This document shows positions 35,080 through 44,525 of a stretch of DNA of 64,000 nt, in pieces. Each line of letters begins with the position of its first letter. Position 1 is the stretch's first letter. The translations under genes and the position numbers were made by a program. Source of the DNA: Neopararhizobium haloflavum (GTDB lineage Bacteria; Pseudomonadota; Alphaproteobacteria; Rhizobiales; Rhizobiaceae); NCBI RefSeq assembly GCF_002750855.1, contig NZ_NWUC01000008.1, positions 159,394 through 223,393 on the forward strand, read 5' to 3'. The notes beneath the pieces are model-generated. The model had not been told where the DNA came from, did no database searches, and saw nothing but the letters and a program-made list of their open reading frames with translations.

Positions 35080-37607
35080 GCGTTCTGCCCGACGTCCTGC
35101 CCGAAGACACGCGCAGCGACGGCGAGCGCGAGGCGCAGGCCGAGCGCCTGCGCGCGGTATGGAAGACGCCGACGGGCTGGCGCTACTGGACGGCCGTCAA
35201 CAATACGGAGGTCGGCGTCTGGTACACCGGCGCGGCGTTCCTGTTCATGTTGTTCGCCGGCGTCCTGGCACTGATCGTGCGTGTCCAGCTGAGCGTGCCG
35301 GACAACGATTTCGTGTCGGCCGAGTTCTTCAACCAGGCCTTCACCCTGCACGGCACGGTGATGATGTTTCTGTTTGCCGTGCCGATCTTCGAGGCGGTCG
35401 CCGTCATCATCCTGCCGCAGATGCTCGGCGCGCGCGACCTGCCCTTCCCGCGCCTTTCCGCCTTCGGCTTCTGGAGTTTCATCCTTGGCGGCGTTTTCGT
35501 CTGCGGTTCGATCTTCTTCGGCGCCGCGCCCAATTCGGGCTGGTTCATGTATCCGCCGCTGGCAACGTCGGAGGAAGCGGGAATCGGCGCCGATATCTGG
35601 CTGCTCGGGCTGTCCTTCATCGAGGTCGCCTCGATCGCCGCGGCGGTCGAACTGATCGTCGGCGTCCTGAAGTGCCGGCCGCCCGGCATGAAGATCAACC
35701 TCATGCCGCTTTACGCCTGGTATATCCTCATCGTCGCCGGCATGATCCTCTTTGCCTTCCCGCCGCTGATCGCCGGCGACATCCTCTTTGAAATGCAGCG
35801 GATGTTCGACTGGCCGTTCTTCGAGCCGGAGCGCGGCGGCGATCCGCTGCTGTGGCAACATCTCTTCTGGATTTTCGGGCACCCCGAAGTCTACATCATC
35901 TTCCTGCCCGCGATCGCCCTTCTCGCGATGATCGTGCCGACCTTCGCCCAGCGGCCGATCGTCGGCTATTCCTGGATCGTGCTTGCCGCGGTCGGCACCG
36001 GATTCCTGTCGTTCGGCCTGTGGGTGCATCACATGTTCACCACCGGCCTGCCGTCGATCTCGCTCGCCTTCTTCTCCGCGGCGTCCGAGGCGGTGGCGAT
36101 TCCGACAGGCGTGCAGATCTTCGTCTTCATCGCGACGCTTCTGGCCGGACGGGTGATCTTCTCCGTGCCGATGCTGTTTGCGGCGGGCGCGCTGGCGATC
36201 TTCATCATCGGCGGGCTGACGGGCGTGATGGTGGCGCTGGCGCCGTTCGACTGGCAGGCGCACGACACCTATTTCATCGTCGCCCACCTGCATTACGTGC
36301 TGATCGGCGGGGTGATGTTTCCGATCATCGCCGGCATCTATTACTTCTTCCCGATGATCGCGTTCCGCAAACTGTCCGACAGGCTCGGCAAGATCGCGTT
36401 CTGGCTGATGTTCGTCGGCTTCAACGTCGCCTTCTTCCCGATGCATCTGTCCGGCCTGCGCGGCATGCCGCGCCGGATCTTCACCTATCCCGACGAACTC
36501 GGCCTCAACCTCTTGAACCTCGTTTCCACCGTCGGCGCCTTCATCTTCGCCGCCGGCGTCCTCGTCATCGCCTACGACATGCTGCGGCCGAAGAAGAAGC
36601 AGCCCTATGCCCCGCGCAATCCGTGGAACGCCGGCACGCTGGAATGGCTGACGGAGATGCCGGGGGAGGACTGGGGTGTGCGCTCGGTGCCGATCATCCG
36701 CAGCCGCTATCCGCTCTGGGACCAGCCGACACTGATGGCCGATGTCGATGCCGGGCGATACTATCTCGCCGATGCCGAGGAAGGGCAGCGCGAGACGATG
36801 GTGACCAGCGTGCTCTCGGCCGAGCCGATCCAGTGCCTGCGCGTGTCCGGACCCGCCTATGTGACGATCTTCTCGGCCTTTGCGCTCGGCGGCGTCTTCA
36901 TCTTCCTCACGTTTCACTGGTGGTGGCTGACGCTGGGCAGTGGCATCCTGGCCGGCGGCGGCATCCTCTACTGGCTCTGGACGGGCACGGCGATCATTCC
37001 GGAAAAGCGCGAGAAGGACGTCGGGCTCGGGCTCAAGCTGCCGATTTACGTGTCTGGACCGAAATCGGTGGGATGGTGGGCGATGTTCATCACCATGGTC
37101 GGCGACGGCACGGCCTTTGGCAGCCTGATGTTCGGCTATTTCTTCTACTGGACGATCCATGACGACTTCACCAACGGCCTTGCCGGGCCTGGTGTCCTCT
37201 GGCCGCTCGTGGCGGCCGCGTGTTTCGCGGCAGCCTGGGCCGCCATGCTGCTTTCGCGCGCCGCCAACGGCGCCGACCGGCCGCAAGGCTTGCGGCTCTG
37301 GCTCTGCGTGTCGCTGGTCCTGACCGTGGCCGGCAGTTGCGCCGGACTCTACGGACCCTATGCGCACGGGATGGACCCGACCGCCCACGTCTATCCGGCG
37401 ATCGTCTGGATCGTCATCTTGTGGACGGTCTGCCACGGCGCCATCGGCCTCGTCATGCAGGCCTATTGCTTGGCGGGCAGCTTTGCCGGCCGCCTGACGG
37501 CCGAGTACGACATCGATATCCACAACGTCGTTCTCTATTGGCATTTCATGCTGGTGACGGCGCTGGCGACATTCCTCGTCGTCGGCCTGTTCCCCCTGGC
37601 GGTGTGA
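35076..37607 (+). CDS. Cytochrome c oxidase subunit I fused to subunit III
   Basis: 843 residues: a subunit I part (to about 600) and a subunit III-like part with further membrane helices. Haem and copper ligands are all present: His92 (LHGTVMMF), His269 with Glu271 and Tyr273 (WIFGHPEVYIIF), His318-His319 (VHHMFTTG), and His404/His406 (VAHLHYV). The D-channel Glu in GHPEV is kept, so it is an A-type proton-pumping oxidase. The subunit III part begins near VSGPKSVGWWAMFITMVGDG. It reduces oxygen to water in the inner membrane. Confidence 0.93.
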   Translation: MSVLPDVLPEDTRSDGEREAQAERLRAVWKTPTGWRYWTAVNNTEVGVWYTGAAFLFMLFAGVLALIVRVQLSVPDNDFVSAEFFNQAFTLHGTVMMFLFAVPIFEAVAVIILPQMLGARDLPFPRLSAFGFWSFILGGVFVCGSIFFGAAPNSGWFMYPPLATSEEAGIGADIWLLGLSFIEVASIAAAVELIVGVLKCRPPGMKINLMPLYAWYILIVAGMILFAFPPLIAGDILFEMQRMFDWPFFEPERGGDPLLWQHLFWIFGHPEVYIIFLPAIALLAMIVPTFAQRPIVGYSWIVLAAVGTGFLSFGLWVHHMFTTGLPSISLAFFSAASEAVAIPTGVQIFVFIATLLAGRVIFSVPMLFAAGALAIFIIGGLTGVMVALAPFDWQAHDTYFIVAHLHYVLIGGVMFPIIAGIYYFFPMIAFRKLSDRLGKIAFWLMFVGFNVAFFPMHLSGLRGMPRRIFTYPDELGLNLLNLVSTVGAFIFAAGVLVIAYDMLRPKKKQPYAPRNPWNAGTLEWLTEMPGEDWGVRSVPIIRSRYPLWDQPTLMADVDAGRYYLADAEEGQRETMVTSVLSAEPIQCLRVSGPAYVTIFSAFALGGVFIFLTFHWWWLTLGSGILAGGGILYWLWTGTAIIPEKREKDVGLGLKLPIYVSGPKSVGWWAMFITMVGDGTAFGSLMFGYFFYWTIHDDFTNGLAGPGVLWPLVAAACFAAAWAAMLLSRAANGADRPQGLRLWLCVSLVLTVAGSCAGLYGPYAHGMDPTAHVYPAIVWIVILWTVCHGAIGLVMQAYCLAGSFAGRLTAEYDIDIHNVVLYWHFMLVTALATFLVVGLFPLAV

Positions 37608-37611
37608 GGCG

Positions 37612-37995
37612 ATGATGCGGCTGATACCGAAGGAAGTGGAAAGCCTCTGGACGCTCTTCACCGCGCCGACGATCTGGGCGGTGCATTTTCTCGTCTGCTA
37701 TGTCGGTGCCGCGGTCTTCTGTGCCAAGCGCAATGCGCTAGGGCTGGATTTCATCACCGTGCGCTCGGGGATCGGCATTGTCACGGTGATCGCGCTGCTG
37801 GCCATTCTAGGTTCGGGCTGGCTTGCCTGGCGGCAATGGGGGTTCGGCACGCACGAGCCGCCCCATGACGAGCCGAGCCATCACGACCGCAACCGATTCC
37901 AGGGATTTGCGACGCTGCTCCTGTGCGCGCTGAGTTTCGTCGCCGTCATCTTCACGGCGATGCCGGCGGCCATCATCACGGAGTGCAATCCGTGA
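37612..37995 (+). CDS. Small membrane protein of the caa3 oxidase cluster (unknown function)
   Basis: 127 residues with three hydrophobic segments: APTIWAVHFLVCYVGAAVFC, IGIVTVIALLAILGSGWLAW and TLLLCALSFVAVIFTAMPAAII. A His-rich loop (HEPPHDEPSHHDR, about residues 83-95) between helices two and three could bind metal. I do not recognise a named family. Four bases separate it from the oxidase gene and its stop overlaps the GTG of ctaG, so it probably serves oxidase assembly or as an extra subunit. Confidence 0.8.
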   Translation: MMRLIPKEVESLWTLFTAPTIWAVHFLVCYVGAAVFCAKRNALGLDFITVRSGIGIVTVIALLAILGSGWLAWRQWGFGTHEPPHDEPSHHDRNRFQGFATLLLCALSFVAVIFTAMPAAIITECNP

Positions 37996-38627
37996 ACCGT
38001 CCGGCACTCATCGCTGGGCTTCTCGCGCTCGCCATCGCATGGAGCCTGCCGCTTGCGCAGGAGACCAGCTTCACCAGCCACATGCTGACGCATATGGGCG
38101 TCGTCGCGATTGCCGCCCCGCTCATCGGGCTTGGCCTTGCCGGCACGCGGCTCGATCTGTCCGATCGGGTTCCAATGCTCTTTTCCCCCGTCGTCGCGTC
38201 CGTCATCGATCTTGTCGTCGTGTGGGCGTGGCACGTTCCCGCGTTGAGAAACCTTGCCGATACGAGCGCGCCGGCCGCGATCGTCGAACAGGCGACCTTT
38301 CTGGCGGCCGGCCTCCTTCTCTGGCTCGCCTGTCTCGGCGGACAAACGGCCGGCGATCGCACCGCCCGTGACGGCGCCGGCGCCTTCGGCCTGCTCCTGA
38401 CATCCGTGCACATGACCTTGCTCGGCGCGCTGCTGGCGCTTGCGCCGCGCGCCCTCTACGGCAGCGGCGAAGTGACATGCTTCGGCGTGACGCTCACGGC
38501 CGAGACCGACCAGCAGCTTGGCGGAACGGTCATGCTGCTTCTCGGCGCGGCGGTTTATCTGGCGGGCGGTGTCGCGCTGCTCGCCAGGGTCGTGAAGCTG
38601 ACACCGCACGAAGGAGGCGCGCGCTGA
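37992..38627 (+). CDS. ctaG: CtaG-like cytochrome c oxidase assembly membrane protein (caa3 type)
   Basis: 211 residues from GTG 37992 (GTGA overlap with the previous stop). About six membrane segments, with the caa3-CtaG pattern of HMLTHMGVVAIAAPLIGLG near residue 32 and VVVWAWHVPALRN near 76, then SVHMTLLGALLALAPRALY. The conserved His residues probably bind copper. It belongs to the Bacillus-type caa3 CtaG family, not the CuA-chaperone CtaG of Cox11. It is thought to insert copper in the oxidase encoded upstream. Confidence 0.85.
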   Translation: MNRPALIAGLLALAIAWSLPLAQETSFTSHMLTHMGVVAIAAPLIGLGLAGTRLDLSDRVPMLFSPVVASVIDLVVVWAWHVPALRNLADTSAPAAIVEQATFLAAGLLLWLACLGGQTAGDRTARDGAGAFGLLLTSVHMTLLGALLALAPRALYGSGEVTCFGVTLTAETDQQLGGTVMLLLGAAVYLAGGVALLARVVKLTPHEGGAR

Positions 38628-39709
38628 TGCATATCCGCTGGAAGCATGTGGCGATCGCGCTGGCGATCTTGCCGTTCGCAGCTGTCTTCGCGGTCTGGAC
38701 GGGGCTCTTCAATGTCGGCGCGGCGTCCGGGCACTGGAAGATCACGGACTGGTTCCTGCATTTCGCCATGCAGTCTTCCGTCAGGACCTATGCCCTGCCG
38801 GTGGAGGTGCCGGAACCGCTGCCGCGTGAGGGCCTGGCCGCCGCCGCCGGGCACTTCGAGACGGGCTGTGCGGTCTGCCATTCATCGCCGGACGTGCCGC
38901 GCGATGCCTGGGCCCGCCAGATGCTGCCGGAGCCGCCCGCGCTGTCCGACGTTCTGGCGAGCGACAAATGGACCGACGCGGAGCTTTTCCGCATCGTCAA
39001 GCATGGCGTGCGTTTCACCGGCATGCCGGCCTGGCCGACCCAGGACCGTGACGACGAGATCTGGGCGATGGTCGCGTTCCTGCGTGAGATGCCCGATCTT
39101 GATGCAAAGGCGTATCGCGATCTCGCCTACGGTCCCAGTTCGGCGAATGCGGTCGCGCCGGCGGTCAACGATCTTGAGACGCTCGTTGCCGATTGTGCGC
39201 GCTGTCATGGCGAGGATGGGATGGGGCGCGGCGATGCGGTGCCCGTTCTTGCCGGGCAGCAACGGACCTATCTGGAGGAAAGCCTGGTCGCCTATGCGGC
39301 GAACCGGCGGGAAAGCGGCGTGATGACCCAGGCCGCGCTCGATGCGGACGCCGATCTTTTCGCCGACCTTGCGGCCTATTACGCGGACCTTCCCCGCGCG
39401 GACATGGAGACGCGGACGGCGCCCGGCGCCGAGCTGGTCGAGCGCGGCCGCGCCATCGCCATGGAAGGATTGCCTGACGACGACATCCCGAGTTGCGACA
39501 GCTGCCACGCTCGTCTTGATCGCAATCCCGCCTATCCCGCGATCGACGGACAAAAGCACCACTATCTCCAGACCCAGCTAGAGCTTTTCGCAGAGGAAAA
39601 GCGCGGCGGCACGTCGCTCGCCGAGACGATGCACGAATTCTCCCGCCACCTGAAGCCCGAGGACATTGAAGCGCTGGCCGCCTATTATTCGACCCTTGAA
39701 CCGCAATAA
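38627..39709 (+). CDS. Membrane-anchored triheme cytochrome c
   Basis: 360 residues from ATG 38627 (overlapping the ctaG stop). One N-terminal membrane anchor (HVAIALAILPFAAVFAVW) without a lipobox, then three CxxCH haem sites: CAVCH, CARCH and CDSCH. Partner Met residues are in FTGMPAWP and others. It resembles the triheme cytochromes that feed terminal oxidases from periplasmic dehydrogenases. Being translationally coupled to the oxidase genes, it likely delivers electrons to the CuA/haem c of subunit II. Confidence 0.88.
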   Translation: MHIRWKHVAIALAILPFAAVFAVWTGLFNVGAASGHWKITDWFLHFAMQSSVRTYALPVEVPEPLPREGLAAAAGHFETGCAVCHSSPDVPRDAWARQMLPEPPALSDVLASDKWTDAELFRIVKHGVRFTGMPAWPTQDRDDEIWAMVAFLREMPDLDAKAYRDLAYGPSSANAVAPAVNDLETLVADCARCHGEDGMGRGDAVPVLAGQQRTYLEESLVAYAANRRESGVMTQAALDADADLFADLAAYYADLPRADMETRTAPGAELVERGRAIAMEGLPDDDIPSCDSCHARLDRNPAYPAIDGQKHHYLQTQLELFAEEKRGGTSLAETMHEFSRHLKPEDIEALAAYYSTLEPQ

Positions 39710-39796
39710 GCCGCCGGGCAGCGCTGGGAGCGCCGGACTTGCGCTCCTGCGTCAGTGCCTCATGATGGAACAAATCTGCGGCAACAGGAGACAACG

Positions 39797-40397
39797 ATGG
39801 GGATTGTCGATCCCGAGCCGATGACGGCAGAGCTCTTTCTCTCCTGGCTCGACCGCCAGAGCGAGCGTCATGAGCTGGTTGATGGCGTACCGATCCGCAT
39901 GATGGCGGGTGCCAGGCAAAGCCACAACGTGGTGACAAGCAATATTGTCGTGGCGCTGTCGCCGGATGCGAAACGCCGGGGTTGCCGTACCACCTCGAGC
40001 GATACCGCTGTGCGCACCGGCCCTTATGGGGTGCGCTATCCTGACGTGGTGGTTGATTGCGGTCCCGCCGACGCGCGCGCGGGCGGCTGTTCTGCCCGCC
40101 ATTGTCGTCGAGGTCTCTTCGCCCGGCACACTTGCCGTCGACGTCACAGATAAACTGGATGAGTATCAGCGTCATGGCGACATTCGCATCATCATGCTGG
40201 TCGAGCCGGACGTCCTTTCCGTCAAGGTCTACCGGCGTGGTCCGGAAGGCCGGTGGGACGTCGAGAAATATGACGCGCTGGATCAGCTGGTCGCGCTGCC
40301 GGAAATCGGCACCACGATCGCGCTTGCCGTCATCTACGATACGCTCGAACCAGCGCCGCGACCAAGTTTGCGGGTCGTTGACGAAGCGCCGGACTGA
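39797..40397 (+). pseudogene. Uma2-family restriction endonuclease-like gene, frameshifted
   Basis: ATG 39797 follows AGGAG. The first frame covers residues about 1-95 (ELFLSWLDRQSERHELVDGVPIRM, AKRRGCRTTSSDTAV, GVRYPDVVVDCG) and the frame shifted by one base continues PAIVVEVSSPGTLAVDVTDKLDEYQRHGDIRIIMLVEPD to a stop at 40397. The shift falls in the GC run at about 40071-40086 (cgcgcgcgc then gggcgg); one extra base explains it. The joined protein would be about 200 residues with the nuclease Asp (PDVVVD) and Glu (VVEVSS). A sequencing error is possible. Confidence 0.8.
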
Positions 40398-40469
40398 CGC
40401 GACTGGTGCGACGGCCTGTTGGTGCCGTTTCATCCGGGCGGCGTGATCGCCGCCCGGCGTATGATCTGG

Positions 40470-41921
40470 TCAGAACGGGTAGTGCATCGGGCCGTCCTGG
40501 ACCGTGATCCAGCGCAGCTCGGTGAATTCGTGGATGCCGGCCTTGCCGCCGAAGCGGCCATAGCCGGAGTCCTTGACGCCTCCGAACGGCATCTGCGCCT
40601 CGTCGTGAACGGTCGGGCCGTTGACATGGCAGATGCCGGATTCGATACGACGGGCAACGCCCATCGCGCGGTTGACGTCCTTGCCGAAAACGGCAGCCGA
40701 GAGCCCGTATTCGGTGTCGTTGGCCACGCGCACGGCCTCGTCGTCTCCTGAAACGCGGACGACGGTCACGACCGGACCGAAGCTTTCCTCGCCATAGATG
40801 CGCATGGCCGGCGTCACCTTGTCGAGGAGCGTCGCTTCCATCACCGAGCCATCGACGCCGCCGCCGGCGCTCAGCACCGCGCCCTTGCCGACGGCATCGT
40901 CGACCAGTTCCTTGATGCGGCTGGCGGCGCTGGCGTCGACCAGCGAACCGAGCGGCGTGTTGCCCTCGCGGGGATCGCCCGCCTTGAGGCTTCCGGCTTT
41001 TGCGGCGAAGGCTTCGACGAAGCGGTCGGCGATCTTTTCGTCGACGACGATGCGCTCCGTCGACATGCAGATCTGGCCCTGGTTCATGTATGAGCCGAAG
41101 GCGGCTGCCGCGACGGCTGCGTCGATGTCGGCATCGTCGAGCACCACCATCGGTGCCTTGCCGCCAAGCTCCAGCAGCGCCGGCTTGAGATGGCGGCCGG
41201 CGGTTTCGGCGATGATCCGCCCGACGCGCGTCGAGCCTGTGAAATTCACACGCCGAACCGCCGGGTGGGCGATCAGCGCCTCGACGATCTCCGGTGCGTC
41301 CTCAGGGGCATTGGACAGCGCGTTGAGCGCGCCCTTCGGCACGCCGCCCTCGTGCAGGGCATCGATGATCAGGCGGTGCGTGCGCGGGCAGATTTCGGAG
41401 GTCTTCATGACGACCGTGTTGCCGCAGGCGAGCGGCAGGGCAAGCGCGCGCACGCCGAGAATGACCGGCGCATTCCACGGCGCCATGGACACCACGACGC
41501 CTGCCGGTTGGCGCACGGCCATCGCCATCGAGCCGGGGCGGTTGGAGGGAATGATCTCGCCGGTGATCTGGGTCGTCATCGCGGCGGCCTCGCGCAGCAT
41601 GTCGGACGCCAGCATCACGTTGAACTGCGCCCATCCCGCGGTTGCGCCGATCTCGCTCGCCATGGCCTCGACGAAAGCGTCGGCCTTGGCCTGAAGCGCA
41701 TCTGCGGCGGCCAGGAGAATCTTGCGGCGGGCGCCGGGCGCGGTCTTCGACCAGTCCGGAAAGGCCGCCGCGGCTGCGTCGCAGGCGGCATTCGCGTTTT
41801 CCACGCTGGCCGCGGCGGCGCGCGTCGCGACATCGCCCGTCATCGGATTGCGACGCTCGAAGGTGCGCCCGTCGGAAGCGTCCGTTTCGGCCTCGCCGAT
41901 GCTCAATCCCAGTTGTTCCAT
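40470..41921 (-). CDS. NAD(P)-dependent aldehyde dehydrogenase (salicylaldehyde/vanillin dehydrogenase-like)
   Basis: 483 residues from ATG 41921, preceded by GGAGGAAAC; the longer open frame starts upstream of the ribosome site. Active residues: Asn150 (APWNAP), Glu251 (LELGGKAP), Cys285 (QGQICMSTER). The PMTGDVATRAAAASVENA N-terminus and MPFGGVKDSGYGRFGG near the end match aromatic aldehyde dehydrogenases. It oxidises an aldehyde to an acid. The divergent AraC regulator probably controls it; no other pathway gene lies in the pair. Confidence 0.9.
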   Translation of the reverse strand: MEQLGLSIGEAETDASDGRTFERRNPMTGDVATRAAAASVENANAACDAAAAAFPDWSKTAPGARRKILLAAADALQAKADAFVEAMASEIGATAGWAQFNVMLASDMLREAAAMTTQITGEIIPSNRPGSMAMAVRQPAGVVVSMAPWNAPVILGVRALALPLACGNTVVMKTSEICPRTHRLIIDALHEGGVPKGALNALSNAPEDAPEIVEALIAHPAVRRVNFTGSTRVGRIIAETAGRHLKPALLELGGKAPMVVLDDADIDAAVAAAAFGSYMNQGQICMSTERIVVDEKIADRFVEAFAAKAGSLKAGDPREGNTPLGSLVDASAASRIKELVDDAVGKGAVLSAGGGVDGSVMEATLLDKVTPAMRIYGEESFGPVVTVVRVSGDDEAVRVANDTEYGLSAAVFGKDVNRAMGVARRIESGICHVNGPTVHDEAQMPFGGVKDSGYGRFGGKAGIHEFTELRWITVQDGPMHYPF

Positions 41922-42024
41922 GTCTCGTTTCCTCCTGCTTTGTCGGCCCGCAGCTCGGGCGAGGCTACGATAGCGATCGCCGCCCTGGAAAAAATGGACG
42001 CAGCGCACAAAGAATTGTACTTCT

Positions 42025-42047
42025 GAGTGGTCAACGTTCTACCATTC
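42025..42047. promoter_or_regulatory. Weak inverted repeat between aldehyde dehydrogenase and araC-type gene
   Basis: GAGTGGT-N9-ACCATTC is an inverted repeat with one mismatch, ending 11 bp before the AraC ATG and overlapping its ribosome site region. It could be an autoregulatory site. AraC sites are usually direct repeats, so this is a tentative call. Confidence 0.25.
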
Positions 42048-42058
42048 GGAGGAACCCG

Positions 42059-42928
42059 ATGGCCCGGATCAAGATCGCCCGCAACGTGGTGGGGATGGAC
42101 GCGCAGGCCATCCGCCCGGCGCTGACCACGGGCGCGTTCACGCTCGACGGCGGCCGGCATCATGCGATCGTCCTTCTGTCCGGCGGCGGGTCACTGCGAT
42201 CGGACACGACAAGCGTCACGTTTGCCGCGCCCTGCGCCCTGTGGTTGCCGATCGGCGGCGCGGCCCGGCTGACATTGAATGCGGGCACGCGCGGTGCACG
42301 GATTGCGACGGACGAACTGGCGCTCGGCCAGGCGCTGCCGGCCGGTCCGCTCGGCGCGGAAATCAAGGAAACGCTGAGGCGCCCCATCCCTGGGCGAGCG
42401 GTTGCCGGACCTGCCGCGCAGGAGCTGGCGCAAGCGATCGGGGCGATCGGCCGTGAAAGCGCGACGCTCGCACGCGCCTTCGAAGCCGTGTGTCGCCACC
42501 ATCTGGCGGTGCTGCTGATCGGGCTGTGGCGCGCCGCGGCGCCGGCGACGCTTTCGGCCAAGGCGGCACCGTCGGCCATCGTCCGGCGCTTCCTCGACCT
42601 CGCGGAACTGCGACTGCGCGACCATTGGCGCGTCGAGGACTATGCCGGCGAACTTGGCATTTCGCGGGCGCGGCTGACGAGCGCCGTCAGGCGTGCCACG
42701 GGTCAGACCCCGCAAGGGCTGCTTCATGCCCGGCTCGTCCAGGAAGCCGAGACGCTGCTTTTCGGATCCAACCTGCAGACGGCCGAGATCGCCGAGGCGC
42801 TGGGCTTCAAGGATCCCGGCTATTTCAACCGATTCTTCAAGCGCCAGACAGGAATCGCCCCCGGCCGGCGCCGCCGCCTTGCGGGCGATCGGCCAGCCCG
42901 CGACCAGTCCTTCGCCGCCTGGCCCTAG
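42059..42928 (+). CDS. AraC family transcriptional regulator
   Basis: 289 residues from ATG 42059, with CGGAGGA upstream; the frame open from 41642 overlaps the aldehyde dehydrogenase and is not real. A cupin-like sensor domain (about 20-110) leads to a C-terminal AraC DNA-binding domain (about 180-280): VEDYAGELGISRARLTSAVRRATGQTP and TAEIAEALGFKDPGYFNRFFKRQTGIAP. It is divergent from the aldehyde dehydrogenase, which it probably activates in response to the aldehyde or its precursor. Confidence 0.92.
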   Translation: MARIKIARNVVGMDAQAIRPALTTGAFTLDGGRHHAIVLLSGGGSLRSDTTSVTFAAPCALWLPIGGAARLTLNAGTRGARIATDELALGQALPAGPLGAEIKETLRRPIPGRAVAGPAAQELAQAIGAIGRESATLARAFEAVCRHHLAVLLIGLWRAAAPATLSAKAAPSAIVRRFLDLAELRLRDHWRVEDYAGELGISRARLTSAVRRATGQTPQGLLHARLVQEAETLLFGSNLQTAEIAEALGFKDPGYFNRFFKRQTGIAPGRRRRLAGDRPARDQSFAAWP

Positions 42929-42932
42929 CGTG

Positions 42933-44063
42933 TCACGTCAAGCGCGCGATCAGGCCCGCCATCAGCCGGGCACGCTCGGGCAGGCTGTCGATCTCGATGT
43001 GCTCGGTGAGGGTGTGCAGCCCGCGACCGCGTACGCCGATGGAGTCGAGCGTCGGGATGCCGAGCGCGCCGGTGAAGTTGCCGTCGGAGCCGCCGCCGGC
43101 GCTTTCATGGGTGAGATCGAATCCGAGTTCGCGGCCGATGTCGCGTGCGACCTCGAAGAGCGCGAGCGTGCCGTCATCGGGCTCCCAGACCGGACGGGTG
43201 ACACCGCGCGTCACGGTGAAGGTGACCCCACCGCTCTCGCCCGAAAGCGCGAGCATCCGTGCCACGGCATCGTTCAGGTCGTCCTGGCGCTTAGCCATGC
43301 AAAGGGCCTCCGCCGTACACAGCGAAGAGACGCAGTTGACCCATTGCCCGCCATGGATCACACCGACCGAATAGGTGCAGTCCTCGCCGGTCATCGCCTC
43401 GATATCGAGAAGCCGCCGTGCCATCTCGGCAATCGCCGAGCGTCCATCCGCCAGCGCCCAGCTCGCGTGGCTCGGCCTGCCCTCGGTTTTCAGGTCGAAC
43501 CGGGCTATGGCATAGCGTCCGGTCACCGCGCCGCCGTCGGCCCGCGCCGGTTCGGGCACGAGCACGTAGCGGTTCTTTTGCGCCTCCGCTTCGATGAGGT
43601 CGCGCGTGCTCGGCGTGCCGACTTCCTCGTCCGGGGTCCAAAGGAACGTCACCGGCAAGGGCGTCTCGATGCCGTGGCGCGCCAGTTGGCGCATCGCGGC
43701 CAGGCTGGCATAGTTGCCGCCCTTCATGTCCATGATGCCGGGGCCGGTACAGGTGCCGTTCTCGACCCTGAACGGCAGCACGTCCAGCGTGCCGACCGGA
43801 TGCACCGTGTCGAGATGGCCGGAGAAAAGGATGCCCGGCTTGCCGTGGTCGCGATGGGGAAATTTCGCGCGCAACGAGCCGCCGAACCCCATGCGGCCGG
43901 GGATGCGCTCGACGCTGGCGCCGGCCACGGCAAAGTCATGGGCGGCCAGGTCCATCATCCGGTCGACGGCGGCCGCATCGAATGTCGGGCTTTCGCACTC
44001 CACCCACGGCTTCAGTTCCTTCAGCATCGCCGGGGTGTCGAATGACAGGGCCTCAAGCTGCAT
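42933..44063 (-). CDS. M20 family metallopeptidase (glutamate carboxypeptidase/CPG2 type)
   Basis: 376 residues. Metal and catalytic landmarks: GHLDTVHPVG (His, Asp), GPGIMDMKGGN (Asp), TPDEEVGTPSTR (Glu-Glu) and the dimerisation domain GRPSHASWALADGRSAI, ending GLHTLTEHIEID. It hydrolyses an amide or N-acyl-amino acid bond, like carboxypeptidase G2. It is the last gene of the eleven-gene run transcribed left from 55189, 18 bp after the GNAT gene. Confidence 0.88.
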   Translation of the reverse strand: MQLEALSFDTPAMLKELKPWVECESPTFDAAAVDRMMDLAAHDFAVAGASVERIPGRMGFGGSLRAKFPHRDHGKPGILFSGHLDTVHPVGTLDVLPFRVENGTCTGPGIMDMKGGNYASLAAMRQLARHGIETPLPVTFLWTPDEEVGTPSTRDLIEAEAQKNRYVLVPEPARADGGAVTGRYAIARFDLKTEGRPSHASWALADGRSAIAEMARRLLDIEAMTGEDCTYSVGVIHGGQWVNCVSSLCTAEALCMAKRQDDLNDAVARMLALSGESGGVTFTVTRGVTRPVWEPDDGTLALFEVARDIGRELGFDLTHESAGGGSDGNFTGALGIPTLDSIGVRGRGLHTLTEHIEIDSLPERARLMAGLIARLT

Positions 44064-44081
44064 CGGGCCGTTCCTTCCTTG

Positions 44082-44525
44082 TCAAAGCGCCTTTCGATAA
44101 ACGATGAAGGACGAGCGCGGCACCATGGTGTCGTAGAGCGAGCGGGCCGGGGCGTTGTACTCCTGGGTGTTCCAGTAGAGACGGAACGCGCCCTTCTCGC
44201 GCGCCGCCGCCTCCACCCCTTCGATCAGCGCCCTGGCTGCGCCGGCGCCGCGCGCATCGGGATCGACGAACAGGTCCTCCATGTAGCAGGACGGCTTGGT
44301 GTTCCAGGTCGAGGAATGGAAGAGGTAGTTGGCAAAGCCGATCACCGTGCCATCCACCTCGGCGACGAGCGCTCCGATATCGGGCGCGTCGTCGAGGATC
44401 TTGGCAAAGGTGGCGCCGGCAACGTCGTCGGGCACGCGCGCGCGATAGAAGCGATTGTAGGCCGCGAAGAGTTCGCGCCAGCGCGTCTCGTCCTTCGCTT
44501 CCGCGTTTCGGATGACAAGGCTCAT
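44082..44525 (-). CDS. GNAT N-acetyltransferase, SSAT-like
   Basis: 147 residues. The GNAT acetyl-CoA loop is FVDPDARGAGAARALIEGVE and the core strand FANYLFHSSTWNTKPSCYMEDLFV contains the conserved C-x-M-E-D-L-F pattern of spermidine/spermine or thialysine acetyltransferase relatives. It ends RSSFIVYRKAL. It overlaps the aminotransferase stop by 4 bp. An amine acetyltransferase beside an acetylpolyamine hydrolase suggests protection or interconversion of N-acetylated amines. Confidence 0.85.
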   Translation of the reverse strand: MSLVIRNAEAKDETRWRELFAAYNRFYRARVPDDVAGATFAKILDDAPDIGALVAEVDGTVIGFANYLFHSSTWNTKPSCYMEDLFVDPDARGAGAARALIEGVEAAAREKGAFRLYWNTQEYNAPARSLYDTMVPRSSFIVYRKAL

